Source: Apostichopus japonicus
Lineage: Eukaryota; Echinodermata; Holothuroidea; Aspidochirotida; Stichopodidae
Direction: 5' to 3'
Assembly (NCBI RefSeq): GCF_037975245.1
Contig: NC_092582.1
Span: forward strand, 15,207,077 to 15,271,076
DNA length: 64,000 nucleotides
Shown here: in pieces, positions 11,700 to 24,103 of the stretch
Numbering within the stretch: the first letter of the stretch is position 1
How the letters are laid out: every line of letters starts with the position of its first letter
The notes under the pieces: model-generated
What the model saw: only the letters and a program-made list of their open reading frames with translations
The model's database searches: none
Told to the model about the DNA's origin: nothing
Made by a program: the position numbers and the translations under genes

Positions 11700-13212
11700 T
11701 TGGCGCATCATCTGTTGGGCGGGGCTTGCAAATTTTGATTGAAGTTTGTAGAATCTACGGACTCGTTAAAAAATCTGGCGAATTTTATTCAGCTCAAAAT
11801 GTTAAACGACAGATAACTTAATAAAAATAATGATTATTAATATGAAAATTGCATAGAACGGCGTTATTTTCACTGAGCTTTTAGGGCAGTAAGCTGGAAA
11901 GCTGGAAAGGTCGAAGTTAAAATTTGGCAAACACACATTGAGACTTTAAAACCAAACCACCATCCACGTGTACAATAAGGTCATTAATACGTTATCAATC
12001 AAGGCACTATGACTATCCAGGCACGTGTTTTAAAACACGTGACATCGACCCACAAAAATAGCTTCATTGAACGCCTTGCGCTGTTCTGTTTTATATTCTT
12101 TTTCTGTATCTCGATAATAGCTTCTTGTTCAAATAGATCTTGCTGATTGCAATAGGTCCTGAATTGATGCAATGACACGCAATTTAAGATAATAAAAGTT
12201 AATAATTGGGCTTTACGATATACAGGACAAAGTTCTCCTCCTTGCCATATTGTTATTAATATTTCGTTAAAGGTCTCTCCCTCTCATTCTTTCACTATAC
12301 TTCATTAAGTAAACTTCCTGTCGATGATCAAATGATAGAATTTAAGGTCAGAATTTTGCTGTATAGTCAGTCTTGTTTCAGCCGTTAAAACAGAAAAAAA
12401 AACCTAAGAGGAACAATTTCAAATGTGAAACCTTGTTAGTAAAGTGCAAGGGGATAGGACCCAAATGTAAAAGAGAAACAAAAATTAGGTTAAATGGATA
12501 ACTGAATAGAAACTTTCACACTATATTCTCTGCCTTTTCCAGTGTATTTGTCTTTTTCTTGTCTCGGGAATCGTTTGAAGGTTGACAGTAGTTCCATTAA
12601 AGAGGTTCTTGGAAACTGTTATCAACTTTAGCTTCTTAGAACTATACCTTTGTGTGAAATGGTAAGAAGATGAAAATGATCAAAACGACTGGCATGACAC
12701 TACTACATAATAACAATAGAACTATTGCTTACCTTATAACAACACTATAAAGGCATACATACATAATACAAAGGTAAACGATATCACAGGTTATTCTGCA
12801 AACAAATTGTAAATCATAGCCTGTCCACGTAACTGTCCTTTGTTCTATCTAATTTTACTATATTCATTGTTAAAAGGTTCAATTTCACTAACTGTCCATC
12901 TACTTATTTTAAATGTCCTTTCGTTCGTCTTCGTTTTATTTGATTTTTTTTTTTTTACATTTTAATTTGCTTGTTATGATAATCATGACAACTTAATACC
13001 GTTACACCTCACTCTCACATACAGCTAAAGTAATTTTCCAAACAAAAATGCAGTTTTGCTTGAATAATTGATATGGAATATTTAAAGAGTCGACTCAATG
13101 CAGCCGCACGACATTCGACGAAAAGTTTGCAAAAGTCTACAAGAATGTTTTTTCCCGTCAATTGATGTTATCTTCGTTTGTTCTTGTAGTGGGTCTGTCT
13201 ACTTAGGTTTTT
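11700..13212. other. No gene recognised
   Basis: AT-rich DNA with no convincing exon on either strand. It holds a perfect 20-bp palindrome at 12,022-12,041 (listed separately) and a poly-T tract near 12,945. Confidence 0.5.
12022..12041. promoter_or_regulatory. Perfect 20-bp palindrome with two CACGTG E-boxes
   Basis: The 20 bp read the same on both strands, with CACGTG at each end separated by TTTTAAAA. CACGTG is the binding core of bHLH-zipper factors such as MYC/MAX and USF. Two at mirror positions could bind a pair of dimers. No gene start is seen close by, so the regulatory role is a guess. Confidence 0.3.
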
Positions 13213-14475
13213 TTTTTTCTTTCAAACCGCCACGGAACCAAATAAGTAAAATACAAGCTAATGTCGGTGCATGGTATGGAATGGAGAAAAATCCTCCCAA
13301 TACTAATTGTTAATAAAATCCCATGACGATAAGCAATGAAGAGCATGGCCAAGGTGCGCAACACACGGAAAGGAAAACGACCGAAGAGCGAAAAGCGACC
13401 CGGCTGTGACGTCACCTAATCCGATAACCCGACAGTACATCGTCACCTAGGTCACCTAGGTGAGTAGAATGTTGCGCACAACTTTCGAACTGTTTCTTCT
13501 GTTAGAATACGGCAAGCCAAAAAAAAAAAAAAAAACGAGAAAAAACAAAGTAAATTATCGCGGTAAATTAATATGTATTTTATGCTATTAAAGTTGATTA
13601 ATTTCAAACGAAGAAGTTCATCTTTCCATTATATTTTGCGATGCTTGTTGAACTTGTATGACATTACCTTGGATGAAGGTTCCTTAATTTGTGTTAGAAA
13701 TTCAAAGTAAATAGAAAAGGGCGAGGCTGTATAGATTATCGTCCATGCGGAATGCCGTTTGTCACACAGCGTATAGGCTTAACCATTCAGCCAATTTTCT
13801 CTATAGCACAAAGGCCTTATTCTTCTATGTCGTGAACCGATCGCTAATACTTAATGAATTTTGATTGGGGGTTGCTCAATGAGAGCAGTAAACTAAAGTG
13901 ACCCCCTCAGTTGCCACTCAAGTTCCCGAAACTAATGTACACTTCCCAAACGTTGATTTGTAACCTTCATATTAATTCAAAGACTATAGTATTGGTGGAG
14001 GCGTAGGGTTGTTTCCTCTACCCCCCCCCCCACCCCACCCACCCACCCCTCGCCACTCACGCTCCACCTAAATCTTCTTAATGATATTGAACGCAGTATA
14101 CTGTGTGTATCTTTTTTTTTACAGTCAAGCCAAAGGCATAGTAGGCCAACCCTTCCCCCCCCCCTTAAACCCCAACTATAATATTGACAGAAAATTAATG
14201 ACAATTATCCACGTTTTCTTTGTGAAACACACTCTGGCTAAGTGGCAGAAAACCACTGAGTGTATAAAGGTTCGGATCGCTACATGGTGACCTGCAGTCG
14301 TGGTTTATTTTATAGCATATTTGGTACTGGTGTAATATTGCCAGAGTAAATAAACGTTCCCTTATACCATGATATCATTAGTAAGGGTTGATCAGTACAA
14401 GCTTCACAGTTTCTGTTATAGATAAATACTAAACCGAGACCAATAGCAATTGGTACCGTAGTGGATAGCACCCAT
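13213..14475 (-). pseudogene. TMEM35/DoxX-like pseudogene (fourth cluster copy)
   Basis: Exon 1 remnant 14,475-14,368 starts MGAIHY and then, after a frame shift, continues AIGLGLVFIY, matching MEAIHYIATGIGLLFVYIG of the intact copies. A GT dinucleotide follows at the equivalent place. The exon 2 remnant begins after CTAACAG at 13,498 with KKQFES, like KEEFER in the intact copies. It then hits an in-frame TGA and shifts frame, and later fragments such as CILLIWFRGGLKE match the C-terminal end CIVVLLLRDGLKA. Same strand, same two-exon layout and same spacing class as its neighbours. Several disabling lesions make it non-coding. Confidence 0.8.
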
Positions 14476-14689
14476 CTTTGTTTCGGCAATAATTAACCTT
14501 ATAGCTGATTCTTTCCTATCAGCAGTTATATCATAAACACAAGCAAAAGACCAGCCTGCCGAGATACTGGTTTCATAGTGTAGTATTACAAAGAACCGCG
14601 GGTTTACGTATAGCGTACGGCTGAACAGGTCCCATGTCTATATTAGGCAATACTAATATCTATATTAGGCAATACTATATCTATATTAG

Positions 14690-15189
14690 CAGGGGGTAGG
14701 AGCCCGGGGTCACTGCGGGCACGTGTACCCCCCCCCCCCACTTTTCCCAAAATAGCAAATTGTGCCCTACAGGTAAATAAAATGTGCCCCTTCGATGAAG
14801 AACGGTCTTTTGGATATCTTAAGCCTTTGTTAATTTTAATATTTATATTTAATTCTTTATTTTTTAGTCTGTAAATGCTATTTTTAAAATGGCATCCCAT
14901 ATCTTTTTGTAGCACGGTGAACGATAAATAAACAATCTCGACAATTAAAAAAAAATAATGTTGCACCTCATTCTACTAGCGTATTATTCTATACTGTACA
15001 GATGTAGGTTGATAGAGTCACGTGCACCATAATAGTATTGATAGCATACTAACACATCATACATGTGTTAGTGATATGGCCGGTGTGTATCGGTTTATAG
15101 CATAACGAGTGGTGGTTTTGGAATGAGAAAGTGCCCCTCTGGCGTTGTGCCCCCCCCCCCCCACTTTTTGGAAGCTTCCTACCTCCCTG
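14690..15189. mobile_element. hAT-like non-autonomous DNA transposon (500 bp)
   Basis: The left end CAGGGGGTAGGAGCC and the inverted right end CAGGGAGGTAGGAAGC form imperfect terminal inverted repeats. The flanking 8-mers are TATATTAG (14,682-14,689) and TTTATTAG (15,190-15,197), 7 of 8 identical, as expected for an aged 8-bp target duplication of the hAT type. The interior has long C runs and no transposase. Confidence 0.6.
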
Positions 15190-15695
15190 TTTATTAGGTA
15201 ATATTGTACTATACTCGTTACCCATTCATCTTAGATCACTCGATTCTGAATTTACGGGTAATAGTTAACACCAAAACGTGACAATTTGTACAGTTTTGGA
15301 CAATGGACTGTTTGAGTACGGTACATATAACAAGAATGTTACGATTGTTCCACTAGCCATGGTTGAATGATGATGAAGTGTTACTCAAGATTGTTGGGCT
15401 GTTTCGCGTACTTTAGTTCTTATGTAGGAGTAAATCGTTTTCAAATCACGAGATACCGATATGTTTCTATAACACATAAGTAAGATCGGGCAGCATTTTG
15501 CAGAAACTACTAATTTGAACAAATTGAACAACATTCTGGAGTAGTTCCATAAATAAGCTTAGCTTCATTTAGTTTTGGCTATAACGTTTGGTCATTTTTC
15601 CATTAAAACTCGTTCACGGGCACGTGGCGACAATTTGGTTTCGAATCATATCCTCACTTCGATAGTTCCGAAATTACAGGTTTTACTGGGTTCTC
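15190..15695. other. No gene recognised
   Basis: Unique-looking AT-rich sequence with no convincing exon. It lies 3' of the unrecognised minus-strand frame at 15,696-16,076 and could hold its continuation, but no clear splice acceptor with coding sequence was seen. Confidence 0.4.
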
Positions 15696-16076
15696 TTAAA
15701 CTAGCCAGGTATTTTTGAATGGATTCACCAGATTGTTGATTTCTCTGTCCGGAACCGGTACTAGACTCAGAAACTCCAGTTGGTATGAAATGTTAGTTTC
15801 AGAGTTGAAAAGGGCTTGGTCGTATACTAAACTAAATCCTTGGGCGGTTCTCTTATTCAAAATCATGCAACGTAATAGAGTACACAGCCCTTCTTCGCCG
15901 AAGCAATGTAGAAGTGCTTTCTTACGCTCGGCCGAGAACTCATCACGTACCTCCCCTGAGCAAGTAAGGCATTTCCCAATCCCGAAATCCACTGTTTTCA
16001 TGATGGCACATCAGGCTCGCCTGGTTGTAGGGAGAAAACAACTCGGTTGCACAATTTCAGCCATCTTCGACGCCAT
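15696..16076 (-). pseudogene. Unrecognised gene, first exon, frame-broken copy A
   Basis: From an ATGGCG start at 16,076 the protein begins MASKMAEIVQPSC but runs into TGA because one base is missing relative to copy B. About 13 extra bases also sit just before a second ATG. From that ATG at 16,001 the frame stays open for 101 codons: MKTVDFGIGKCLTCSGEVRD onwards, with a CxxC pair and Cys residues further on, reminiscent of N-terminal zinc-binding modules. I cannot name the family. A donor-like GTACGT inside the frame (after CAGGGGAG) means it may instead be a first exon. The tandem-duplication boundary falls at about 15,902, so only its 5' part is repeated at 22.5 kb. Confidence 0.45.
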
Positions 16077-17235
16077 TGTTGTGTAGGGCCGAGCGCAAGA
16101 AGGAGAGCAAAGCAAACACGGACGCCTGTATACGTACTGTATGCGTATCTATTCCATCGTTATACACTATACAAAGTTACTCATGCATGATAAGACGGAA
16201 TACCTCTCATCCTCTTAGTCTTAACAGATATCACCAACGAGTTTTCCATAACAACTCCCTGATGCCACATTCTTTAACAGATATCACAAATACTTGAACG
16301 TGTTTTCGATAAACCGATCCTTTTCTACGACGAGTTGACAAACGTATTACGTGAGTAAATATGTCCCTATGGTTACTTGGACAACAACATGCAAATGAAC
16401 AAAACTCAACATTGAAAAGGCTTGGTTATCGAGCCCAGGTGTAATTACTATGCAAACGAAATGCAAATTACAATCTTAATGAATATTCATCTACTATCAT
16501 TAAAGTATATTTTTGATGTAGATGTAGACATCAATTTCCCCCCCCCCCTTCCCCTCCATTTTTTTCATTGCGAATAAGCCAGGATATATAAGCTGGTTGA
16601 AAGATCGTAACTCGTTAGATTACACTTTATTATTTAAGAATAAAAGAAAAAAGGGTTTAAAAGGATAAATTATGCATGTTTATTTTTTCCTGTAACCAAC
16701 TAACCATAGTCATTTATTTGAAATCAGAGAAAGAATAGTGCAGTAAAGTTGGTAGCGACATATAAGTTACAGTAGGATGACGTCGATATTACATTATTGT
16801 GTCATTCGATAGCTATCTTGCACCATACAAACGATGAACATTCATGCAAAGATTGCAAGAAAAGTTAAATGGTTTTCAAAACACCTACTCGAATGACCTC
16901 GCTATACCGTCCCATCGTTTGTTACATAACAGAGATTCGACATATATAAGTCTCAAGCCACGGGAGTTGAAAGTGTATACCACATATTCTTTACATATGT
17001 GAATCAAAGCAGGGAGTTATTATGGAACAACTCCCTGATCAAAGGCAAGAAGATCGCAGAGCGTACCTCAACGTTCGGCTACCCCACGCTCGAAAATAAC
17101 GAGTTAGAATTTCGGCGTAAATTTAGACTTCTGACAGAAATGCCACAATCGGATCAATACAGTCCATTAGAGACGTTAGATATGAGTTTAGGCGATTAGA
17201 GATTAAGAAAATTAATTTAAAAAAAATGAAGGTGT

Positions 17236-17241
17236 TTTATT
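17236..17241 (-). terminator. Poly(A) signal of TMEM35-like copy A
   Basis: AATAAA on the minus strand, about 385 nt downstream of the stop codon at 17,625. The matching site of copy B is at 23,727-23,732, a similar distance from its stop. Confidence 0.5.
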
Positions 17242-17624
17242 GAACAAGCACTTTGAAAATTGTGGTAGTTCTCGTTCAGTTCTACGTCATCAGCAATCAA
17301 TGTTCGTTGACCAGATTTAACAAAATATTAACTGCCAAACAATCTCTACTAATCGGCTAAATAAATGGTTATATGATCGCTGCTGTATCTTCACTGTGGT
17401 CGATCATTAATACATCACAAACTATAATACGGTTAGTGTTACAAAATCAAATTAACAACAAAAAAAAAAATAACAAGAATGTCCAATTGTTTGTATCATT
17501 AATTGGTTTGGAAACTTGAATATCTTAAAAGTCGACCTGAGACTGCCAAACGGGATACGACGGAAAGTGTGACGAAAAAAGAAAATCCACAAGAAATGTT
17601 CGTTCCGTTGTCCTACAGAGGTTT

Positions 17625-19345
17625 TCAATGACGTTTGTTCTTTGCAGATGGTTCCTTATCTGCCTCCGCTTTTAAACCGTCGCGGAGCAAAAGAACTACA
17701 ATGCAAGCTATCGCCACTGGTATCGAGGAGAGAAAACTTCCTCCTAATTGCAATTCTGAATAAATTCCCAGGACAAGAAGGAAGAGGATATCCATGATAC
17801 CCAACACGCGGAAATGATAGCGACCAAAAGCGGCCAGCGATCCGGCTGTGACGTCGATTACACCGACAAGACAACGATACATCGTGGGCGATATCTCCAA
17901 CGGAGAGACTGTCGCAAACCTTTCGAATTCTTCCTTCTGTTGAAACAAAAAAAAAACGGAAAACAAGAGAAAAGTTATTGTGAACTCTCGCGGTCCTCCA
18001 GATATTTTTTTTTTTTGCAGGACTACGACCCATGTGGCCTACATGAGGACGGAACCACGACTCACCGGACGGACACCTATTTAACTTATAAGGTCCAGAA
18101 TGCATAGAAGCTACTGCATTGGGCTCTGGAAACTGTAAACCCCAACAACTGTAAACTCCGAAAACTGTAGATAAATTTTCCCGAAGTCTGGAAAAAGTCG
18201 CCCCATCGTTTACGGATTACATTACGGACTCATTGATTACAATATATATTATATTATTCTCTAGTGAAGGCCAAACTCGAGGTTTCATAGACAAATAGGG
18301 ATGCCGAGAATCAGGGACGGGCCCGGGGTACAATTATGTCATAGGATCGCTGTTTTGTAATCTTCATAAAATCAAGACATATACAGTCATTGGTGTATGA
18401 AGATATTTATCTGAAGTGAGAATAGATCTCTTATTCCATATTTCCGTGGGTCACACTAAGTTGACCCTGGTCTCGGGAATAGCCCGGCGCCCCTTTTCCC
18501 GTGTGCCTCTTAAATCATTAGGGAAGTGTTGGTTTCTATGCCGTTAAATCATAGCTAACACAAGGCTTCTCAAAACAATGAAGTTGGTCAAACAGTAACC
18601 ATATAACTTTAAAGCTGCCCCAGTGTACAGTATTTGCCCAGTACCAACACGTACACCCATACATTCAAGCCCAAATTAAATTACCAAGTTTCCGAACAGT
18701 ATACACTTCTTTCAGGTAAATAATAGTAACCTTCAAAATGCTTCCCGGGTATTTCAGTGGGTGTTCCAGGCAACTGCCCCCCTCCCCTCCATAACCCCCA
18801 TTGTAGTGAGAACATTACTGCCTGTTCCTTCCGTCCACGTACCGACTACCTGCCCTCTATTTGTGCCATGACCATGTGTACACAAAACCTTCACAAACTT
18901 CTGTACCAAAATAATTCGCTGGCTTAAATTGATCATGGTCCCCACCCACCCCTGTTCAACTCAGAATTACTGGATACAAGCCTTACTTAGTTTTTAAATG
19001 TTTCGGACTGATTTCCTTTCTCCCTCCCCACCCGACAAAGATGATCATCATTAAGTATATATGTTAGATGTAGGCCTACTTGAGGAACACCTGATCACTT
19101 GTGACAATATCTCTGTATATGTGTGTGGGGAGGGGGAGGAGGGGAGGATGGGGGGGTTGGGGTGGTACTGGTATCTGTTTGGCATATTTGTTGACAATTA
19201 CTCCCTGAGATAAAAAAAAGAGACGTTTACTTACCATGAACTCGTTACTAAGGCCGACGGGTGGGTTGATCGGTGTAAGGTTCATGATGCCTATATAGAC
19301 AAACAGTAAACCGATCCCAGTCGCGATGTAATGAATAGCTTCCAT
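17625..19345 (-). CDS. TMEM35/DoxX-like small membrane protein, copy A
   Basis: Two coding exons: 19,345-19,235 (37 codons, MEAIHYIATGIGLLFVYIG start, ending at donor GTAAGT) and 17,936-17,625 (103 codons plus stop, after TTTCAACAG). The joint is phase 0, giving 140 residues. Exon 1 holds the first membrane helix followed by LTPINP. This matches the start of vertebrate TMEM35 proteins (a helix, then KLTP). Exon 2 supplies KEEFERFATV, MYRCLVGVIDVTAG, the FGRYHFRVLGI loop, two further helices and a basic tail KNKRH. TMEM35A (NACHO) is an ER chaperone for nicotinic receptors and belongs to the DoxX-like fold. The length is slightly short of the vertebrate 153-167 residues. Function here is inferred from the family only. 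The gene lies in the 6.5-kb duplication and has an intact paralogue 6.5 kb to the right. Confidence 0.75.
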
Positions 19346-22300
19346 CTTGGCCGCTTCTGAAATAATCAGCTGTTTTCTACTATAATTACAAATATGTTTA
19401 AAAACACTCAAGCTAAAACAGACGTTAAAGTATTAGGGTTTACGATAAACTGAAGCAAACGAAAGTTTTGATTAACGAGTGAATAGTCATGAACAGTTGT
19501 ACACTACCGTGTATACTTCATATATAGCCTAGATACTATATACAGGTTTTTGTCTTACAAACAGCTGTCGTATTCGTGAGAAGCGTACGGCTGAAGAGGT
19601 CACACAGAGTCTGCCAGCTTTATATAAAATGTATTGAGTGGCATTATCCATGCGTGCCCATTTATAGGTAATATATTATGAATAGCTCTCAAAGTGACTG
19701 AACTTTGTCCTAGAGGAGGGAATAGGCAATCTAATGAGATCATCAGCGCTCTTCACAGTGTCCGTCTGTGTAGTCGATGAACTCTGTGTGTCAACAAAGA
19801 ATACAAAAAAAAAATCGCATCACTCGAAACAATTATTTTTATCAATTAGTCAAAGAGTACAATCAATTAAAAATGATACAATGGACATGTTACGCAAGAT
19901 ATGCGCGTATTGCAGATTGATCCGTATATAAACTGGTGTCACCATGCATGGAGGGGGAGTGGATAGGCATACGTGGACCACATTCCCCACCAAAAAGTGG
20001 TTCCCTGCTCCTTCTCCGAACCCACCTCTTCTTCCTGAAAATTTCCCATGTACAAGAAATAAAGCAGGGAGCCTACACAACTCTCTGACTTTATGTTTAT
20101 TCCGCGTGGACATTTCACTCCACGTCAAGAAGCCTCGCGCATGATTCGCTCGCACTGGCACACGTGACACCAGCTTTTATTTTCGCACTGTGTGCCCGCT
20201 CAACCCCTCCCACCATCCCCACCCTCCCCACTTCCAAATGACTGCGACGCCAATGACCGTATAACTTACCCTTTCGTAATATGATGGGATCGACTAACTG
20301 GATGTATTTCAGAAAAAAAACATTAAAACCTATACCGGAAGTAAATCTCATACAAAACACTAGTGGTCTCGACTAACGAAACTTGACCGAAAATTTCACA
20401 ATAATACATATTTGTTATTTGTTTATCTTGAACATATTGTGTAATTTCCGGTAGATTGCGTTGGTAGAGACGATCGTGTCGTAAGAAATTAATTCCGGAA
20501 CCAAATCAAGTATTTTCTCCATCTGAATTGCGCAATATAGCATACAAGTCTTGAGCAAATGCATGGATGAAATTTTGGAACTAAAATCAACACAGCATGC
20601 CAGAGTCACCATGGCAACAGGTGTGTCACTCTTCGTTAGGCTCTTTCAAATGTTTATGAAATGATTATACTCTATGCTTTGTCCATTGTTAACCGGGTCC
20701 ACTCAATATTTTCCAGTGCTCCCAAATTGACGGCCCTGGCCCAATGCTGTTTCTCTTCCCCTGCCACCCCACCACCCACCACCCCACCACCCCACCCCGA
20801 CTCCTCTGACGTAGTCTAACGTCGGTACATCTCTTAGCAAACTATAATGAACACACTATAGTGCAGTAACTTTTGTATACTGGGTTGACTTGTCGAAACA
20901 ACCAATGGAGTTGCTATCATTGACGATGCAATATTCTATGTAACACTAGCAAGAAAGAAATTTGCACACACATGCTTGAAATATATTGAGAAAATAAATT
21001 GAGGTTCCCTTATGTTATACTCGTGGATGTAATGGTCCTAAAATATGTGATCATTCAGGTGTGAGGGATTTTGTTTACACACGTCAAAAGGTTTTTGTTT
21101 GCAATGTTGACACTAGCTACATGGAAGTTTCAACTAACCTTCGACACCTCAATATTAGCATATCGATGTAATTCTTAAAGTCATTACGCAAGTCGTTTCT
21201 GCTCCATATAAAGATTAAGGAAAAGTGAAAAGACACATTTAATAATTTTTCAAAATATGAAAATATAACAAAAAAAATATATTATTTCTTTTATTGCATT
21301 ATCTCATCCAAATTTAAATATAACGTTCCTACATAAACAGATAAACTGCCGGTCAAACTCTTTGGTTCACATGCTCACTCCATCTCAAAAAGTCACTGTT
21401 GATTATCGGATACGGTTTTAATAATATGCAAATAATATGCAAATACCGTGGTCAACCTAAAGTAATAAGCGTACACTTGATATTACTAGATGGCGTCGTC
21501 AACCGCCAACATGAACAATTGTGATCTGTTTTTGACCTGTTGATACCAGCAGGCCTGACAAGACGGGAGGAGGTGAGTGCGTTAGCCCCCACCCCCACCC
21601 CGGAGGGAGGGGGAGTTCGTGAGGTGCTCTGGATACTAGACTAATCCAAGAAGCCTTTCACCAGTACAGCTGTATCCAATATTAACCGGTGACGTAACGT
21701 GTTATGCATTGCTCTTTCATACTTTCTTAAAGTAATAATAACAATGATATATTTATCGAATAATATTAATGTAATTGTCATCTGTACTGTCATGAAATTT
21801 AAATAAATGAAAATTTTCTAACACAATTCAATAGTACCTTTCTATAGGGGAATCAGCCTGAGCTTTTCTTGTAGAAAGTGAGCGATGTTCAAATGACAAA
21901 AGTTGATGGTCTCAGCGAGGGCAAATTCTTTGCAATTGGTTGTTTGTCAGTGGGTGGGAATTATTTGCTGAAGTCGAAATACTAGTGATCATTATATGAC
22001 TATCTGGCACATTCAGTCATATTCATTCATATTCATTCTTATTCATTCATATTCAGTCATATTCATTCATATTCAGTCATATTCATTCAAATGCTTTCAT
22101 ATTCATTCATTCATCCATTCATTCATTTATCTGGAATATTCGAGCGCAAGACGTATATGCTTTAAGAGGTTTATAAACATGCGCATAGTTGGACCTGATC
22201 CCATAGACGGCCTCGAATAGACAGTGGCAGAGATTCAAATTGGGTACAGTCCTGAAGGGAAGAGAATTCTCTCCTTAAAAAGGGGCGTGCCAGAAGTTTG

Positions 22301-22470
22301 ATCGCCCAGTCAGGATCCGCCCATTATGCATACAGCTACTCAAGGCTTCACTTCATTTTAGTGATGTACCGGTATTCGCTTTATGTTATGATATCTTCAA
22401 GTTTGATAAGTAAAAAAAAAGGACCAGACTTTTCGTACCATAAAAAAGAAGGAACAAAAGTGTGACATTG
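19346..22470. other. Upstream region of TMEM35-like copy A; no further gene seen
   Basis: Contains TATA-rich text near 19,515-19,545 that could belong to the promoter. A CCACC microsatellite lies at 20,761-20,800 and a TATTCATTCA repeat at 22,010-22,130. The rest is unique-looking DNA that is repeated almost unchanged in copy B. Short open frames are not conserved in frame between copies A and B. Confidence 0.5.
22010..22130. repeat. ATTCATTCAT microsatellite (copy A)
   Basis: Runs of ATTCATTCAT with occasional ATTCAGTCAT. The equivalent in copy B (28,497-28,590) is shorter and arranged differently, as expected for an unstable repeat after duplication. Confidence 0.85.
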
Positions 22471-22502
22471 ATGCAATGTAAAAATGCTTTCTTACGTTCG
22501 GC

Positions 22503-22634
22503 TTAGAACGTATCATGTACCTTCCCATAGCAAGTAAGGAATTTTCCAATCCCGAAATCCACTGTTTTCATGCTAGCCTGGTTGTAGGGAGAAATACAAC
22601 CCGGTTGCACAATTTCAGCCATCGTCGACGCCAT
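22503..22634 (-). pseudogene. Unrecognised gene, truncated start exon (copy B)
   Basis: ATGGCG at 22,634 opens MASTMAEIVQPGCISPYNQA, then SMKTVDFGIGKFLTC, and stops at TAA (22,503) where copy A reads Ser. The N-terminus is continuous here but broken in copy A. The later coding part is lost because the duplication boundary lies about 30 bp beyond the stop. Comparing the two copies shows what the ancestral frame looked like, although neither is intact. Confidence 0.5.
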
Positions 22635-24103
22635 TGTTGTGTAGGGCCGAGCGCAAGAAGGAGAGCAAAGCAAACACAGACGCCTGTATACGTACTGTAT
22701 GCGTATCTATTCCATCGTTATACACTATACAAAGTTACTCATGCATAATAAGACGGAATGCCTCTCATCCTCTTAGTCTTAACAGATGTCACCAACGAGT
22801 TTTCCATAACAACTCCCTGATGTCACATTCTTTAACAGATATCACAAATACTTGAACGTGTTTTCGATATTTTCGACAAAACCGATCAACAAAAAATATG
22901 TCCCAATGGACAAAACTCAACACTAAAAAGGCTTGGTTATCGAGCCTCGGTGTAATTACTATGAAAGCGAAATGTAAAATAATAATCTTAATGAATATTC
23001 ATCGACTAACATTAAAGTAAATAATTTTTGATGTAGAGATGAATCCCCCAACCCCCAAATTTTTTCTTAAATTTTTTCTCTTCATAATATGCCTGGGTAT
23101 ATCAGCTGGTTGAAAGTGAAGCTCGATAGATTACAGTAAATAATTTCAAAAAAAAGAGAAGAGATTTTTATAGAATAAATTCTGCATATGTTTAATTTTC
23201 ATGTAACCAACTAACCATAGTCATGTATTGGAAATCAGAGTAAGAATAGTGCAGTAAAGTTGGTAGCGACATATAAGTTACAGTAGGATGACGTCGATAT
23301 TACATTGTGTCATTCGATAGCTATCTTGCACCATACAAACGATGAACATTCCTGCAAAGATTGCAAGAAAAGGAAAAGGGTTTTCAAAACACCTACTTGC
23401 TATCAGGGCTCGTATGACCTCGCTGTACAGTCCCATCGTTTGTTACATAACAGAGATACGACATATATAAGTCTCAAGCCACGGGAGTTGAAAGTGTATA
23501 CCACATAGTCTTTACATATGTAAGAAAAAGGCAAGAAGATCGCATGGCGTAACTCAACGTTCGGCTACCCCGCCACGCTCGAAAATAACGAGATAGAATT
23601 TCGGCGTAACTTTAGCCTTCTGACAGAAATGCCACAATCGGATCAATACAGTCCATTAGAGACGTTAGATATGAGTTTAGGCGATAAGAGATTAAGAAAA
23701 TTAATTTAAAAAAATAAATAAAGTGTTTTATTGAACAAGCACTTTGAAAATGGTGTCGGGTATAGTTCTCGTTCAGTTCTACGTCATCGGCAATCAATGT
23801 TCGTTGACCAGATTTAACAAAATATTAACTGCCAAACAATCTCTACTAATCGGCCAAATAAATGGTACATTGTACCTTCGCTCTGGTCTATCATAAATAC
23901 ATCACAAAATATAAAACGGTTAGTGTTACAAAATCAAGTTAACAAACAAATAACAAGAATGTCCAATTGTTTGTATCATTAATTGGTTTGGAAACTTGAG
24001 TATCTTAAAAGTCGACATGAGACTGCCAAACGGGATACGACGGAAAGTGTGACGAAAAAGAAAATCCACAAGAAATGTTCGTTCCGTTGTCCTATAGAGG
24101 TTT

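Larger units (their letters stand above)
15902..22470. repeat. Tandem segmental duplication, copy A (~6.57 kb)
   Basis: This block is repeated in the same orientation at 22,471-28,947, with most non-coding stretches nearly identical by eye and scattered small indels. It contains the 5' part of an unrecognised minus-strand gene, one complete TMEM35-like gene, a CCACC-rich microsatellite (20,761-20,800), a TATTCATTCA microsatellite and long unique introns. The head-to-tail junction lies near 22,465-22,475, at GATGCAATGT. That resembles both GAAGCAATGT at the left edge of copy A and GATGCAAGAA at the right edge of copy B, so joining at short homology is plausible. Confidence 0.9.

Noticed and set aside
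22010-22130. CRISPR-like or regulatory repeat array
   Set aside because: It is a plain ATTCATTCAT microsatellite without spacers, in an animal genome.
16076-22855. Plus-strand ~73-codon frames shared by duplication copies A and B (16,076-16,297 and 22,634-22,855)
   Set aside because: Conserved only because the DNA is duplicated. They run antisense across the promoter/start of the minus-strand gene and have no recognisable protein features.
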